The notes below the pieces were generated by a model. It did no database searches. It had not been told where the DNA came from and worked only from the letters and a program-made list of their open reading frames with translations. Shown here piece after piece: positions 55,206 through 64,000 of a stretch of 64,000 bases of DNA. The DNA lies in the NCBI RefSeq assembly GCF_900107015.1, contig NZ_FNOI01000008.1, positions 86,001-150,000 of the forward strand, given 5' to 3'. How positions within the stretch are numbered: position 1 is the stretch's first letter; each line of letters starts with the position of its first letter. The position numbers were made by a program, and so were the translations under genes. The DNA comes from Litoreibacter albidus (GTDB lineage: Bacteria; Pseudomonadota; Alphaproteobacteria; Rhodobacterales; Rhodobacteraceae).

Positions 55206-55230
55206 AAGCCCGTTCTTTTTGAACGGGCTT
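55206..55230 (+). terminator. Strong hairpin after the SPFH/NfeD pair
   Basis: AAGCCCGTTC (55206-55215) pairs perfectly with GAACGGGCTT (55221-55230) around TTTTT. It is followed by AAACGTTTCTTC rather than a clean T-run, so termination efficiency is uncertain. Confidence 0.6.
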
Positions 55231-55454
55231 AAACGTTTCTTCCGTCGAGATAGTTTCAAAAAATATGTCGATTTGATCGGTTCTCACAGCGTCGTGATCG
55301 GCTGATCAACCCTGCACCAAGTCTGTTCACTGACGCACTTATCGTGCGCCATTATCACGCCCCTGTGCATTGAGAGTTACCCTCACATACCCCAAATTAG
55401 GTTCATCAACGGCACAACGCCGAACAAGACAAAAACCAAATTGGAGTACACACA

Positions 55455-55742
55455 ATGAAAACTATCATCGCAACTGTTATCGCCCTTTCCGCAACTGCAC
55501 CTGCTTTCGCTGACGTAAGCAACGCACAAGCATTCTTCGCAGCAAGCAACGACTCTGCTGCAGAGCGCGTGATCAACGAAACATCGACAGGCAACGCCGA
55601 ACTGGCACTGCGCGTCGGTCTTGCTGCCAACGAATCTGCTGCTGAAAAGAACGCAAAAATTGCTGGCGCTGACGTAAGCCGCAACGTTCAAGCCAAATTC
55701 GCACTGAGCAACGACTCCGCTGCAGAGCGTCTGGTAAACTAA
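55455..55742 (+). CDS. Small secreted protein with internal repeats
   Basis: This is a 95-residue exported protein with a signal peptide MKTIIATVIALSATAPAFA cleaved before Asp20. The mature 76 residues contain three related units: 20-41 (DVSNAQAFFAASNDSAAERV), a middle one around 51-66 (ELALRVGLAANESAAEKN is the core) and 73-95 (DVSRNVQAKFALSNDSAAER). SxxSAAE recurs in each. There are no cysteines. TTGGAG upstream supports the ATG. Roughly 290 bases before it hold only the hairpin at 55206 and leader sequence. I do not recognise a family. A terminator follows at once, so it is a single-gene unit. Confidence 0.75.
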   Translation: MKTIIATVIALSATAPAFADVSNAQAFFAASNDSAAERVINETSTGNAELALRVGLAANESAAEKNAKIAGADVSRNVQAKFALSNDSAAERLVN

Positions 55743-55773
55743 TTCCCTAGGTCTTCTCCCCCGAGACCGGAAG

Positions 55774-55803
55774 CGGGCTCCTCTGCAAAGAGGGGCCCGT
55801 TTT
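55774..55803 (+). terminator. Intrinsic terminator of the small secreted protein gene
   Basis: CGGGCTCCTCT pairs with AGAGGGGCCCG around GCAA, followed by TTTTC. It lies 32 bases after the stop and ends just before the pyrF stop on the other strand. Confidence 0.85.
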
Positions 55804-55804
55804 C

Positions 55805-56494
55805 TTATGGGAGTTCGCTAAGGATGGCTTGCGCAACATCGCGCGGGCTGGCGGCCTGCCAAACGGGGCGGCCTACCACAATGTGATCGGCGCCGTCGCC
55901 AATTGCGCGCGCAGGGGTGGCGACACGTTTTTGATCATCCATGCTGGAGCCAGTGGGCCGTACACCGGGGGTGACGATCAAACGGCCTTCGGCCTCTGGC
56001 AGTGCGCGAATAACGGCGGCTTCCTGCGGGGAGGCAATGACGCCATCGGCGCCTGCCTCCAGCGCGCGGGCGGCGCGTTCCATTGTGATTTCGTGAATAT
56101 CGCCGGACTTGATGCACCCGTCGTCCAGATCCGCGCGGTCCAGCGAGGTCAGCACGGTGACGGCGAGGATTTTCATGTCGGAGCCTGCGGCACCCTCTTT
56201 GGCGGCGCGGACCACATGCGGGTCGCCGTGAACGGTTAGAAAGTCGTGGTTGAATTGTGACAGGCCGCGCACCGCTGCTTCTACGGTGGCGCCAATGTCG
56301 AAGAGTTTCATGTCGAGGAAGATGCGTTTGCCGTGCTCATCCTTGAGCTCGTTGGCGAGGGCCAGCCCGCCGCCGGTTAGCATACCGAGGCCAATTTTGT
56401 AGAAATTCACGCTATCGCCAAGATTTTGGGACAATTGCAGTCCGGCAAGCGCGTTCGGGAGGTCGATCGCAACGATCAGTCGGTCATCAGACAT
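55805..56494 (-). CDS. pyrF: Orotidine 5'-phosphate decarboxylase
   Basis: The 229-residue enzyme makes UMP in the last step of pyrimidine synthesis. It has the opening LIVAIDLPNALAG, the catalytic motif FLDMKLFDIGATV and the C-terminal VTPGVRP and HIVVGRPVWQA. It is followed downstream, on the opposite strand, by the small secreted protein gene. The unknown gene at 56552-56866 is upstream on the same strand. Confidence 0.95.
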   Translation of the reverse strand: MSDDRLIVAIDLPNALAGLQLSQNLGDSVNFYKIGLGMLTGGGLALANELKDEHGKRIFLDMKLFDIGATVEAAVRGLSQFNHDFLTVHGDPHVVRAAKEGAAGSDMKILAVTVLTSLDRADLDDGCIKSGDIHEITMERAARALEAGADGVIASPQEAAVIRALPEAEGRLIVTPGVRPTGSSMDDQKRVATPARAIGDGADHIVVGRPVWQAASPRDVAQAILSELP

Positions 56495-56551
56495 GGCATT
56501 GGCCTTTGCAGCTAGGGATTTGCCCCTAGCTGCCCGTCTGATGTCTTGGCG

Positions 56552-56866
56552 TCAAGCTGCGGTGGACATATCGGACAAGCCCATCGTCGCCTTGAACTGG
56601 CGGATCATGTCGTTGAGGTGGACGAGTTTGCCCATCTTTTGCGCGGGGGAGCGCGCCATCATCTTCGCGCGGCCTTTGGCGCGGTGAGACTTGGCGCGGG
56701 CAACAAGGATGGTGGAAACTGCCTCGAAGTCAGTCGCGATTGGCAACGGCGCGGAGATCGGAACCTTGCGTGTCTCGTGGCCTTCGTGGAACACGACCAA
56801 AGCTTCAAAGCACCGCGTTGCGGCGTTGTAGTTCAGGTTCTGCACTTCTGTATGATAACTGCTCAT
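56552..56866 (-). CDS. Conserved hypothetical protein, 104 residues
   Basis: I do not recognise a named family. It starts MSSYHTEVQNLNYNAATRCF and has a basic, Ala-rich central part (VARAKSHRAKGRAKMMARS) likely to be helical. There is no signal peptide or membrane segment, so it is cytoplasmic and may bind nucleic acid, though that is a guess. A very strong ribosome site (AAAGGAGG) just before the ATG at 56866 indicates high translation. It is divergent from clpB, with 220 bases between. Confidence 0.7.
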   Translation of the reverse strand: MSSYHTEVQNLNYNAATRCFEALVVFHEGHETRKVPISAPLPIATDFEAVSTILVARAKSHRAKGRAKMMARSPAQKMGKLVHLNDMIRQFKATMGLSDMSTAA

Positions 56867-56978
56867 GGTTACCTCCTTTGACATAAAACTAACGTAGGAG
56901 CGAAAAAGTTCCGTCGCCAATCAGGCTTGGTCACAACGTAGTGAAAAGCCGTACCCTGCTAATTTCGCGCAGCTGCCT

Positions 56979-57008
56979 CTTGAGGTGCCGCCAGCCGTTC
57001 CCCATTTA
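56979..57008 (+). promoter_or_regulatory. Sigma-32 (RpoH) type heat-shock promoter of clpB
   Basis: CTTGAG (56979-56984) is followed after 15 bases by CCCCATTTA (57000-57008), a close fit to the RpoH consensus CTTGAA-N13-17-CCCCATNTA. It lies about 80 bases upstream of the clpB start codon. Confidence 0.8.
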
Positions 57009-57086
57009 GGATTTGAGGTTTGTCAAAGAACGGTGCCGCATAGCGGGCTAAAATTCGACAAAGGCTTATTGAAAGGAACGGACCAC

Positions 57087-59702
57087 ATGGATTTGGAAAA
57101 ATTCACAGAGCGTGCCCGCGGATTCATCCAGGCTGCGCAAACAATCGCGATGCGGGAGGACCACCAGCGTCTGTCCCCAGAGCATCTTCTCAAAGCAATC
57201 ATGGACGACGAGCAGGGGCTCGCCTCCAACCTGATCACCGCCGCTGGCGGCGCACCCGCCCGTGTGAAAGAGGCGGTCGAACTGGCCATGGGCAAAATTC
57301 CGAAAGTTACGGGCTCCGGCGGGCAGGTATATTTGGACACCCAAACCGGCAAGGTGCTGGACGAAGCCGAAAAGCTGGCCAAGAAGGCAGGTGACAGCTT
57401 TGTTCCGGTGGAGCGCATGTTGTGCGCCTTGGCGATGGTGAAAAGCCCTGCGAAGGACGCATTGGATGCGGGCGCTGTATCGGCGCAAAAGTTGAACACC
57501 GCGATTAACGACATTCGCAAAGGCCGCACGGCTGATAGCGCCAATGCCGAAGAAGGTTATGACGCGCTGAAGAAATACGCGCGTGACCTGACGGAGGCCG
57601 CACGCGAGGGCAAGATTGACCCCATTATCGGTCGCGACGAGGAAATCCGCCGCACGATGCAGGTTCTATCGCGCCGCACCAAGAACAACCCTGTGCTGAT
57701 CGGGGAGCCGGGCGTGGGTAAAACCGCGATTGCCGAGGGGCTTGCCCTGCGCATCGTCAATGGCGACGTGCCGGAGAGCCTGCGCAACAAGCAATTGATG
57801 TCCTTGGACATGGGTGCCCTGATTGCGGGCGCGAAGTACCGCGGTGAGTTCGAGGAGCGCCTGAAGGCGATCCTGTCGGAGGTCACATCGGCGGCGGGCG
57901 AGATCATTTTGTTCATCGACGAGATGCACACGTTGGTTGGCGCGGGCGCGGGGGAAGGCTCTATGGATGCCTCCAACCTGCTGAAACCTGCCTTGGCGCG
58001 GGGCGAGTTGCACTGCGTTGGCGCAACCACGCTGGACGAATACCGCAAGCACGTGGAGAAAGACGCGGCCTTGGCGCGGCGGTTCCAGCCCGTGATGGTG
58101 GCGGAACCCACGGTGGAGGACACCGTGTCGATCCTGCGGGGCATCAAGGAAAAGTACGAACTGCACCACGGCGTGCGGATTTCCGACAGCGCCTTGGTTG
58201 CGGCGGCGGAGCTGTCGCACCGCTATATCACCGACCGCTTCTTGCCGGATAAAGCCATCGATCTTGTAGACGAAGCCGCATCGCGGCTGCGCATGGAAGT
58301 CGACAGCAAGCCCGAAGAACTGGACGCGCTGGATCGCCAGATCCTGCAACTCCAGATCGAGGCCGCCGCCCTTGAGAAAGAGGACGACGCCGCGTCGGTG
58401 GACCGGTTGGAGACGTTGCAAAAGGAGCTGTCCGATTTGCAAGAACGCTCCAGCGAGATGACGGCTGCTTGGCAGGCGGAGCGCGACAAGCTGGAAGGCG
58501 CACGCGAGCTGAAGGAAAAGCTGGACCGCGCACGGGCCGAGCTGGATATCGCCAAACGCGAAGGCAACTTGGCCAAAGCGGGGGAGCTATCTTACGGCGT
58601 GATCCCCGATTTGGAAAAGGGCTTGGCAGAGGCGGAAAACCGCGAAGAAACGCAGATGGTCGAAGAGGCCGTGCGCCCCGAGCAGATCGCCAGCGTTGTG
58701 GAGCGGTGGACCGGCATTCCGACATCGAAGATGTTGGAAGGCGAGCGCGAAAAGCTGCTGCGCATGGAAGAAGAGCTGGGCCGCCGCGTGATCGGACAAC
58801 GCTTGCCTGTTCAAGCGGTCTCCAACGCGGTGCGCCGTGCGCGCGCTGGGCTGAACGACGAGAACCGCCCGCTTGGCAGCTTCTTGTTCCTTGGGCCAAC
58901 GGGTGTCGGCAAGACCGAGCTGACGAAAGCCGTGGCGGAGTATCTGTTCGACGATGACGGCGCGATGGTGCGGATCGACATGTCGGAGTTCATGGAGAAA
59001 CACGCCGTGTCACGGCTGATCGGGGCCCCTCCGGGCTATGTCGGCTATGACGAAGGCGGCGTTTTGACGGAAGCCGTGCGGCGCAGACCCTATCAGGTGG
59101 TGCTGTTCGACGAGGTCGAGAAAGCGCACCCTGACGTGTTCAACGTGCTGTTGCAGGTGCTGGATGACGGGGTTCTGACCGACGGCCAAGGCCGCACGGT
59201 GGACTTCAAGCAAACGCTGATCATCCTGACCTCCAACCTTGGGGCGCAGGCGCTGAGCCAGCTGCCCGAAGGGGGCGACGCCGCCGCTGCGAAGCGCGAC
59301 GTGATGGACGCGGTAAGGGCACACTTCCGGCCGGAGTTCCTGAACCGGTTGGACGAGACGATCATCTTTGATCGCCTTGCCCGTGACGACATGAACGCGA
59401 TCGTGGATATCCAGATGGCGCGTTTGGAGAAACGCCTAGCGGGGCGCAAGATCACCTTGGCGCTGGACGAGGACGCCAAGCAGTGGCTGGCAGACGAGGG
59501 CTACGACCCTGTGTTCGGGGCGCGTCCTTTGAAACGGGCGATCCAACGCGCGTTGCAAGACCCGCTGGCCGAGATGATCTTGGCGGGCGAAGTGCTGGAT
59601 GGCGCCACCGTGGAGGTGAGCGTCGGGCCGGAGGGGCTGCTGGTTGGCGGGCGCGTCAGCGCCTCCACACGGCCAAAGCCGGACGACGCGGTCGTTCACT
59701 AA
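57087..59702 (+). CDS. clpB: ATP-dependent disaggregase ClpB
   Basis: This is an 871-residue AAA+ chaperone that, with DnaK, extracts proteins from aggregates. The N-terminal Clp-N domain (1-145) is followed by AAA-1 with Walker [10 protein letters not shown], a coiled-coil M domain (about 400-525), and AAA-2 with Walker [10 protein letters not shown], Walker [14 protein letters not shown] and sensor [13 protein letters not shown] 57087 has GAAAGGA upstream. The heat-shock promoter fits its role. A terminator-like hairpin follows. Confidence 0.96.
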   Translation: MDLEKFTERARGFIQAAQTIAMREDHQRLSPEHLLKAIMDDEQGLASNLITAAGGAPARVKEAVELAMGKIPKVTGSGGQVYLDTQTGKVLDEAEKLAKKAGDSFVPVERMLCALAMVKSPAKDALDAGAVSAQKLNTAINDIRKGRTADSANAEEGYDALKKYARDLTEAAREGKIDPIIGRDEEIRRTMQVLSRRTKNNPVLIGEPGVGKTAIAEGLALRIVNGDVPESLRNKQLMSLDMGALIAGAKYRGEFEERLKAILSEVTSAAGEIILFIDEMHTLVGAGAGEGSMDASNLLKPALARGELHCVGATTLDEYRKHVEKDAALARRFQPVMVAEPTVEDTVSILRGIKEKYELHHGVRISDSALVAAAELSHRYITDRFLPDKAIDLVDEAASRLRMEVDSKPEELDALDRQILQLQIEAAALEKEDDAASVDRLETLQKELSDLQERSSEMTAAWQAERDKLEGARELKEKLDRARAELDIAKREGNLAKAGELSYGVIPDLEKGLAEAENREETQMVEEAVRPEQIASVVERWTGIPTSKMLEGEREKLLRMEEELGRRVIGQRLPVQAVSNAVRRARAGLNDENRPLGSFLFLGPTGVGKTELTKAVAEYLFDDDGAMVRIDMSEFMEKHAVSRLIGAPPGYVGYDEGGVLTEAVRRRPYQVVLFDEVEKAHPDVFNVLLQVLDDGVLTDGQGRTVDFKQTLIILTSNLGAQALSQLPEGGDAAAAKRDVMDAVRAHFRPEFLNRLDETIIFDRLARDDMNAIVDIQMARLEKRLAGRKITLALDEDAKQWLADEGYDPVFGARPLKRAIQRALQDPLAEMILAGEVLDGATVEVSVGPEGLLVGGRVSASTRPKPDDAVVH

Positions 59703-59714
59703 AACCTGCGAATG

Positions 59715-59741
59715 AGGGGCCGGGTCTTGCATCCGGCCCTT
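59715..59741 (+). terminator. Terminator after clpB
   Basis: GGGGCCGG (59716-59723) pairs with CCGGCCCT (59733-59740) with one G-T at its outer end, followed by TTTCACGTTT. It lies 13 bases after the clpB stop. Confidence 0.6.
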
Positions 59742-59762
59742 TCACGTTTGACAGTCTTTTCC

Positions 59763-60212
59763 ATGACAAAACTGGCCGCACTTCTGGATGAATACGAGGA
59801 AAGCCACCGTCATCCCGTGAACATCAAAATCCACTGGGTGGCGGAACCTGTGGCCATCTTCGCGCTGATGGCGCTGGCGTGGTCGATCCCGTTTCCGTGG
59901 ATCAACCTGATGTGGCCGTTTCTGGCAGGGATGTTGGTCTATTTCGCGCGATTGTCGCTGCGGGTGACGGCGGTGTTTCTGCCGGTCGTGGCGGCGTTTG
60001 TTGCGGCGATTATCTGGCTGGACGCGCAAAGCGGCGTCACGCTGTGGGCGTTGGCGTTGCCGGCTTTTGGTGTGGCGTGGGTCACGCTGCTTCTGGGGCA
60101 CCGGATCGAGGGGCGCGTGCCAAGCGTGTTTCAAAACCCGAACCTGATTTTTATCGGCCCCGTTTGGCTGGTGCGTCGGGTGTTTCGTAAATTCGGCTGG
60201 CCCGACCCGTAA
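59763..60212 (+). CDS. DUF962 / Mpo1-like membrane protein
   Basis: This is a 149-residue protein with about four hydrophobic segments. The N-terminal HRHPVNIKIHWVAEPVAIF and the later GHRIEGRVPSVFQNP contain the conserved histidines of the DUF962 family, whose yeast member Mpo1 is an iron-dependent 2-hydroxy fatty acid dioxygenase. A comparable role in bacterial lipid metabolism is inferred. The chosen ATG follows clpB by 60 bases, after its terminator. Confidence 0.82.
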   Translation: MTKLAALLDEYEESHRHPVNIKIHWVAEPVAIFALMALAWSIPFPWINLMWPFLAGMLVYFARLSLRVTAVFLPVVAAFVAAIIWLDAQSGVTLWALALPAFGVAWVTLLLGHRIEGRVPSVFQNPNLIFIGPVWLVRRVFRKFGWPDP

Positions 60213-60253
60213 GAAAGGGAAGCCCCGCCATGATGCGGAGCCTCCTTTAGATG

Positions 60254-60736
60254 TTAGCTTGCGGGCATGATCACCTTGTCGATGACGTGGATCACGCCGT
60301 TGGAGGCTTCGATGTCTGCCGCCGTGACGTTGGCGTCATTTACCATTACGCCGCCTTCGGTTTTGATCGTGATGTCACCGCCTTGGACGGTTGGCGCGGT
60401 CATGCCGTCGGACAGGTCACCCGACATCACTTTGCCCGAAACCACGTGGTAGGTCAGGATCGCGGTCAGCTGGTCCTTGTTCTCTGGCTTGAGCAGTGTT
60501 TCGACCGTGCCGTCTGGCAGGGCTGCGAAGGCTTCATCGGTTGGCGCAAAGACTGTGAACGGGCCGTCGCCTTTCAGCGTGTCAACCAAGCCTGCGGCGT
60601 CTACGGCGGCGACGAGCGTGTCGAATGTGCCAGCGGCGACTGCGGTGTCGACGATATCTTTGGAGTGGCCGTCAGCGAACGCGGGGGCTGTCAGGGCTGC
60701 GGCGGCGGTCATAGCGATAAAAGTTCTGCGGATCAT
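60254..60736 (-). CDS. Fasciclin-domain secreted protein
   Basis: This is a 160-residue exported protein: signal peptide to about residue 21 (APAFA), then one fasciclin (FAS1) domain with [46 protein letters not shown] and the final [18 protein letters not shown]1 domains mediate adhesion or protein contacts; the partner is unknown. It is transcribed towards the Mpo1-like gene. The 260-base gap upstream, before the FMN protein gene, holds no other gene. Confidence 0.93.
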   Translation of the reverse strand: MIRRTFIAMTAAAALTAPAFADGHSKDIVDTAVAAGTFDTLVAAVDAAGLVDTLKGDGPFTVFAPTDEAFAALPDGTVETLLKPENKDQLTAILTYHVVSGKVMSGDLSDGMTAPTVQGGDITIKTEGGVMVNDANVTAADIEASNGVIHVIDKVIMPAS

Positions 60737-60996
60737 GGTGTCGTCTCCAGTAACATTTCAAAGGATGGCCGTGATTGGTCATCGAAGCGATTACGTGAGA
60801 ACCCGTCGGCTGGATGTCGCCAGTGGCCACTTTTCTAAACTTGACCGATTGGCGCCGCGCGCTAAGCCAGCGGCGTTTTCAGTTTCCAGTCACGCTTTTG
60901 TTACTGATACGGCGTGCATTCGCGCTCACGGAGCTTTCACTTGCGTGTCCGCGCCCCGCGTCTGACAGTGGGCATCACCGAAAATGAGGGACTGCT

Positions 60997-62484
60997 ATGT
61001 GGATGTTTGACTGGGCTGGCTGGGTGATCGAAGTGATGGCGCTGCTGTTTGTGGGCGTGATCGGGCTGGTGGCCTTGCTTGCGGTGGTTCTGTTTGTCAT
61101 CGACCGGTCCCAAACTGGGGACGCGATCCGGCGCAACTACCCTGTGATCGGGCGGTTCCGGCATATCTTTTCCGAGCTGGGGGAGTTCTTCCGGCAATAC
61201 TTCTTCGCGATGGACCGCGAAGAGCTGCCCTTCAACAGGGCGCAGCGCGATTGGGTGAACCGCGCCACCACGGGGGAGGGCAACACGGTCGCCTTCGGCT
61301 CCACCCGCAACTTGGCGGTGGTCGGGACGCCGTTGTTCGTGAACGCGGCTTTCCCGCCGCTTGATGATCAGTTCGCCTCCTCGGAGCCGATGGTGATCGG
61401 CGCGGATGCGCGCACCCCTTACGAAGCGGCGTCCTTCTTTAACCTGTCCGGCATGTCTTACGGCGCGATCAGCCGTCCGGCGGTGACCGCACTGTCGCGC
61501 GGGGCGAAGCTGGCGGGGATCTGGATGAACACCGGCGAAGGCGGGTTGAGCCCGTACCACCTAGAGGGCGGCGCGGACATCGTGTTCCAGATCGGAACCG
61601 CGAAATACGGCGTGCGCAACAGGGACGGCAGCATCAACGACGACAAGTTGCGCGAGGTCGCGGCGCATCCTGAGGTGAAGATGTTCGAGTTGAAGCTGGC
61701 GCAAGGGGCCAAGCCCGGCAAGGGCGGCATCCTGCCCGGCGCGAAGGTGACGGCGGAGATTGCCGCCATTCGCGGGATTGATGAGGGCGAGGACAGCATT
61801 TCGCCGAACCGCCATGTAGAAGTGTCGAATGCCGCGGAGTTGCTGGACCTGGTGGCGCACATCCGCGAGGTGACGGGCAAGCCCACGGGTATAAAGACGG
61901 TGTTCGGCTCCGACGCGCCGTTTCGTGAGTTGTTCGATCTGATCTTGCAGCGCGGCGACGCGCCGGACTTCATCACGCTGGACGGCGGCGAAGGCGGGAC
62001 GGGGGCTGCGCCCTTGCCGCTGATGGATTTGGTCGGCGTGCCGATCAAGGAAGCGCTGCCGGAGGTGGCGAACCTGCTGCGCGAATACGGGCTGAAAGAC
62101 CGCATCCGTCTGATCGCGTCGGGCAAACTGATGGTGCCGGGGGATGTGGCGTGGGCCTTGGCGGCGGGGGCCGATTTCGTGACCTCGGCGCGTGGGTTCA
62201 TGTTCAGCCTTGGCTGTATTCAGGCGCTCAAGTGCAACAAGAACACCTGCCCCACGGGCATCACCACCCACGACCCGCGTTTCCAGAAAGGGCTGGTGCC
62301 GGAGGACAAGTACAAGAAGGTCGCAAACTACGCGAAGGGCATCGTGAAAGAGGTGGAGCTGATCGCCCACTCCGTCGGTGTCCCAGAGCCGCGCCAGATG
62401 CGGCGCAAACACGTGCGGCTGGTGCAAGACACGGGCAAATCGGTGCCGATGGATGTGCTTTATCCGGTGAAAGAGGCGGGATAG
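60997..62484 (+). CDS. FMN-binding glutamate synthase family protein
   Basis: This is a 495-residue protein with an N-terminal membrane segment (about 10-35) followed by the FMN-binding barrel of the GltB synthase domain. Motifs include FFNLSGMSYGAISRPA, NTGEGGLSPYH, LDGGEGGTGAAPLPLMD and a cysteine group in CIQALKCNKNTCPTGITT (three cysteines for an iron-sulfur cluster). It lacks the glutaminase domain and the C-terminal beta-helix of glutamate synthase, so its reaction is uncertain; archaeal-type and membrane-linked versions are known. Confidence 0.88.
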   Translation: MWMFDWAGWVIEVMALLFVGVIGLVALLAVVLFVIDRSQTGDAIRRNYPVIGRFRHIFSELGEFFRQYFFAMDREELPFNRAQRDWVNRATTGEGNTVAFGSTRNLAVVGTPLFVNAAFPPLDDQFASSEPMVIGADARTPYEAASFFNLSGMSYGAISRPAVTALSRGAKLAGIWMNTGEGGLSPYHLEGGADIVFQIGTAKYGVRNRDGSINDDKLREVAAHPEVKMFELKLAQGAKPGKGGILPGAKVTAEIAAIRGIDEGEDSISPNRHVEVSNAAELLDLVAHIREVTGKPTGIKTVFGSDAPFRELFDLILQRGDAPDFITLDGGEGGTGAAPLPLMDLVGVPIKEALPEVANLLREYGLKDRIRLIASGKLMVPGDVAWALAAGADFVTSARGFMFSLGCIQALKCNKNTCPTGITTHDPRFQKGLVPEDKYKKVANYAKGIVKEVELIAHSVGVPEPRQMRRKHVRLVQDTGKSVPMDVLYPVKEAG

Positions 62485-62566
62485 GGCACGCTGTTTCCAT
62501 GAGATGCCGCTGGCCGCGCCAAACTGTGCTATAGTCTATTGACGGCGAGGGAGTAGGGGATGGGAA

Positions 62567-63199
62567 ATGGTGCTGACGGTTGACGAGGACATCACATCGC
62601 TAACCCGCCTGCAAGCGTTGCTCCCGACGGAGGGGTTCACGAACACCTTCCTCAAGGTGACGGACCATATCAACGACGTGGCGCGGCAGTTTATCGCCAC
62701 GGCCCCGTTCATCGTCGTCGGCACAAAATCATCGGGCGGCTTGGTCGACGTGTCCCCTAAGGGTGACCCCGCTGGGTTTGTCGAGGTGTACGACGACAAA
62801 ACGCTGATCATCCCCGATAGATTGGGCAACCACCGTGTGGACGGCTTCCAGAATATTCTGGAAGATCCCAATGTCGCCATCTTGTTTATAGTGCCGGGCC
62901 ATGGCGACACCCTGCGCGTCGCAGGCAAGGCACGCATCGTCAAAGACCGCGCAATCAGCGCGCGCCACGCGGTGCGCGGCAACGCACCGCTGCTGGCGAT
63001 GGTGGTTGAGGTGGAGGAGGTGTTTATGCACTGCTCCAAATCGCTGATCCGCTCGCGATTATGGCAAGCCGACACATGGCCCGCCCGCAAAACCGCGCCG
63101 ACCTTGGCGCAGTGGGTTTTGGCGACGGTAGACCGAGAGCAGACCTTGGACGAGGTGCAGGAGGATCACTCTGCCGACGAAGAAACCCGTCTTTACTAA
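62567..63199 (+). CDS. Pyridoxamine 5'-phosphate oxidase-fold flavoprotein
   Basis: This is a 210-residue protein of the PPOX split-barrel superfamily. Characteristic parts are FIVVGTKSSGGLVDVSPKGD, FVEVYDDKTLIIPDRLGNHR and DPNVAILFIVPGHGDTLRVA. It resembles the MSMEG_1061-type FMN-dependent group; its substrate is unknown. A purine-rich AGGGGATGGGAA precedes the ATG. A weak hairpin lies just after the stop. Confidence 0.88.
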   Translation: MVLTVDEDITSLTRLQALLPTEGFTNTFLKVTDHINDVARQFIATAPFIVVGTKSSGGLVDVSPKGDPAGFVEVYDDKTLIIPDRLGNHRVDGFQNILEDPNVAILFIVPGHGDTLRVAGKARIVKDRAISARHAVRGNAPLLAMVVEVEEVFMHCSKSLIRSRLWQADTWPARKTAPTLAQWVLATVDREQTLDEVQEDHSADEETRLY

Positions 63200-63333
63200 G
63201 AAGGCCCCTGAAAACAGGCCCTTCACAGCCAGATGACATCCACCCAACAGTTTCGTGAGCAGGCCGCATTTGGTTTTGAGCATGGGAAGACGTAAGTCAT
63301 AAGGGGACACGCAACAGCGAGGACACCTATATT

Positions 63334-64000
63334 ATGGCCAACCGGTTCAAATCTGATCTGACATGGGGTGACGTCACCCCCGAGAATGTATTCCTGAACC
63401 GGCGGGCCTTCATGGCGGGTGCCAGCGCCTTGGCGGCGACGGGCATTGCGGGGCCAGCTTTGGCGTCGCAGTACTCTACCAAGGAAACCCCGAACGCGTG
63501 GGACGAGATCACACAGTATAACAACTTCTACGAATTCGGCACCGGCAAGACCGATCCAGCGGAATACGCCTCCGCTTTGACGACCGACCCGTGGGAAGTG
63601 CAAATCGACGGCTTGGTCGATAAGCCCGGCGCGTATGCGTTCAAAGACATCATGGACGCCATGACCATCGAGGAGCGTATTTACCGTTTCCGCTGCGTGG
63701 AGGCATGGTCGATGGTCATCCCGTGGAACGGGTTTGAACTTGCGGACCTGTTGAACATGGCGGGCGTCCAGTCCGGCGCCAAATATGTGGCGTTCGAGAC
63801 GTTGCTGCGCCCGGAAGAGATGTGGGGCCAGAAACGCAGCTTCGTGCCGTGGCCCTACCGCGAAGGGCTGCGCCTGGACGAGGCGATGCACCCGCTGACC
63901 TTTATGGCGACGGGTATTTACGGCAAACCGATCCCGAACCAGAACGGCGCGCCCCTGCGTTTGGTGGTGCCGTGGAAGTATGGCTTCAAGTCGATCAAGT
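63334..64000 (+). CDS. msrP: Protein-methionine-sulfoxide reductase catalytic subunit MsrP (partial)
   Basis: This is the N-terminal 222 codons of the periplasmic molybdoenzyme that repairs oxidised methionines; the 3' end lies beyond the window. A Tat signal is clear: NRRAFMAGASALAATGIAG with twin arginines. The molybdenum ligand Cys is in RFRCVEAWSMVIPW. Other conserved segments are DPWEVQIDGLVDKPG and GAPLRLVVPWKYGFKSIK (as GAPLRLVVPWKYGFK). Its haem partner msrQ is expected downstream, outside the window. Confidence 0.95.
   Translation, partial: MANRFKSDLTWGDVTPENVFLNRRAFMAGASALAATGIAGPALASQYSTKETPNAWDEITQYNNFYEFGTGKTDPAEYASALTTDPWEVQIDGLVDKPGAYAFKDIMDAMTIEERIYRFRCVEAWSMVIPWNGFELADLLNMAGVQSGAKYVAFETLLRPEEMWGQKRSFVPWPYREGLRLDEAMHPLTFMATGIYGKPIPNQNGAPLRLVVPWKYGFKSIK

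Noticed and set aside
1..64000. CRISPR array, insertion sequence or prophage
   Set aside because: No regularly spaced repeats, transposase, integrase or phage genes were seen.

Overview
The window is GC-rich, densely coded chromosomal DNA of an alphaproteobacterium, most likely a marine roseobacter-type member of the Rhodobacteraceae. This rests on gene content: a DUF3035 lipoprotein, a DUF1674 protein, a membrane-anchored CycM-type cytochrome c, a dnaX-ybaB-recR block with a short 4.5S-type SRP RNA nearby, a DinB with an N-terminal CxxC..CxxC extension, a MutL carrying the endonuclease motif, and a yejABEF operon. About 61 protein genes, one SRP RNA and one tRNA-Val(GAC) are supported. No insertion sequence, prophage, integrase or CRISPR array was seen. 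The last gene (msrP) runs off the right edge.

Layout. 0.1-12.4 kb: housekeeping run with a DUF1674 protein (divergent), rsmB, a heparinase II/III-like protein, purH, lspA, a BamF-like lipoprotein, a pair of M16 peptidases (one active, one inactive), mutL, rmuC and a DUF3775 protein. 12.4-16.4 kb: a LYS1-type saccharopine dehydrogenase (minus) and a large molybdenum formate dehydrogenase alpha subunit without its usual partners. 16.6-25.1 kb: a seven-gene Liv-type ABC transporter operon with an acyl-CoA ligase at each end, followed by an inactive caspase-fold protein with peptidoglycan-binding domains. 26.7-31.7 kb: recR, ybaB, dnaX, a DUF202 protein and a TetR regulator facing an alpha/beta hydrolase across two clear operators, then the SRP RNA. 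31.7-35.1 kb: nudC, an SRPBCC protein, a Nudix hydrolase, pheA and cycM. 35.2-41.0 kb: yejABEF. 41-49.2 kb: a SPOR-domain D,D-carboxypeptidase, a lipoprotein, hemF, the phenylalanine hydroxylase pair phhA-phhB with its divergent Lrp regulator, a BON-MscS channel, and divergent hemE/hemC. 49.3-51 kb: a visibly less GC-rich LysR/LysE-type pair, a candidate for transfer. 51.2-64 kb: rpmJ, tRNA-Val, N-formylglutamate amidohydrolase, dinB, an SPFH/NfeD pair, a small secreted repeat protein, pyrF, clpB behind a sigma-32-like promoter, a Mpo1-like membrane protein, a fasciclin protein, an FMN-dependent glutamate-synthase-like protein, a PPOX-fold protein and msrP.

How the genes fit together. Three heme genes (hemF, hemE, hemC) lie within about 6 kb. 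PhhA and PhhB form one functional unit: hydroxylase plus cofactor recycling. The Liv-type operon probably couples uptake of a carboxylic acid to CoA activation. The features most worth following up are this transporter-ligase operon, the cysteine-free pseudo-caspase next to it, the orphan formate dehydrogenase subunit, the small secreted repeat protein and the low-GC LysR/LysE module.
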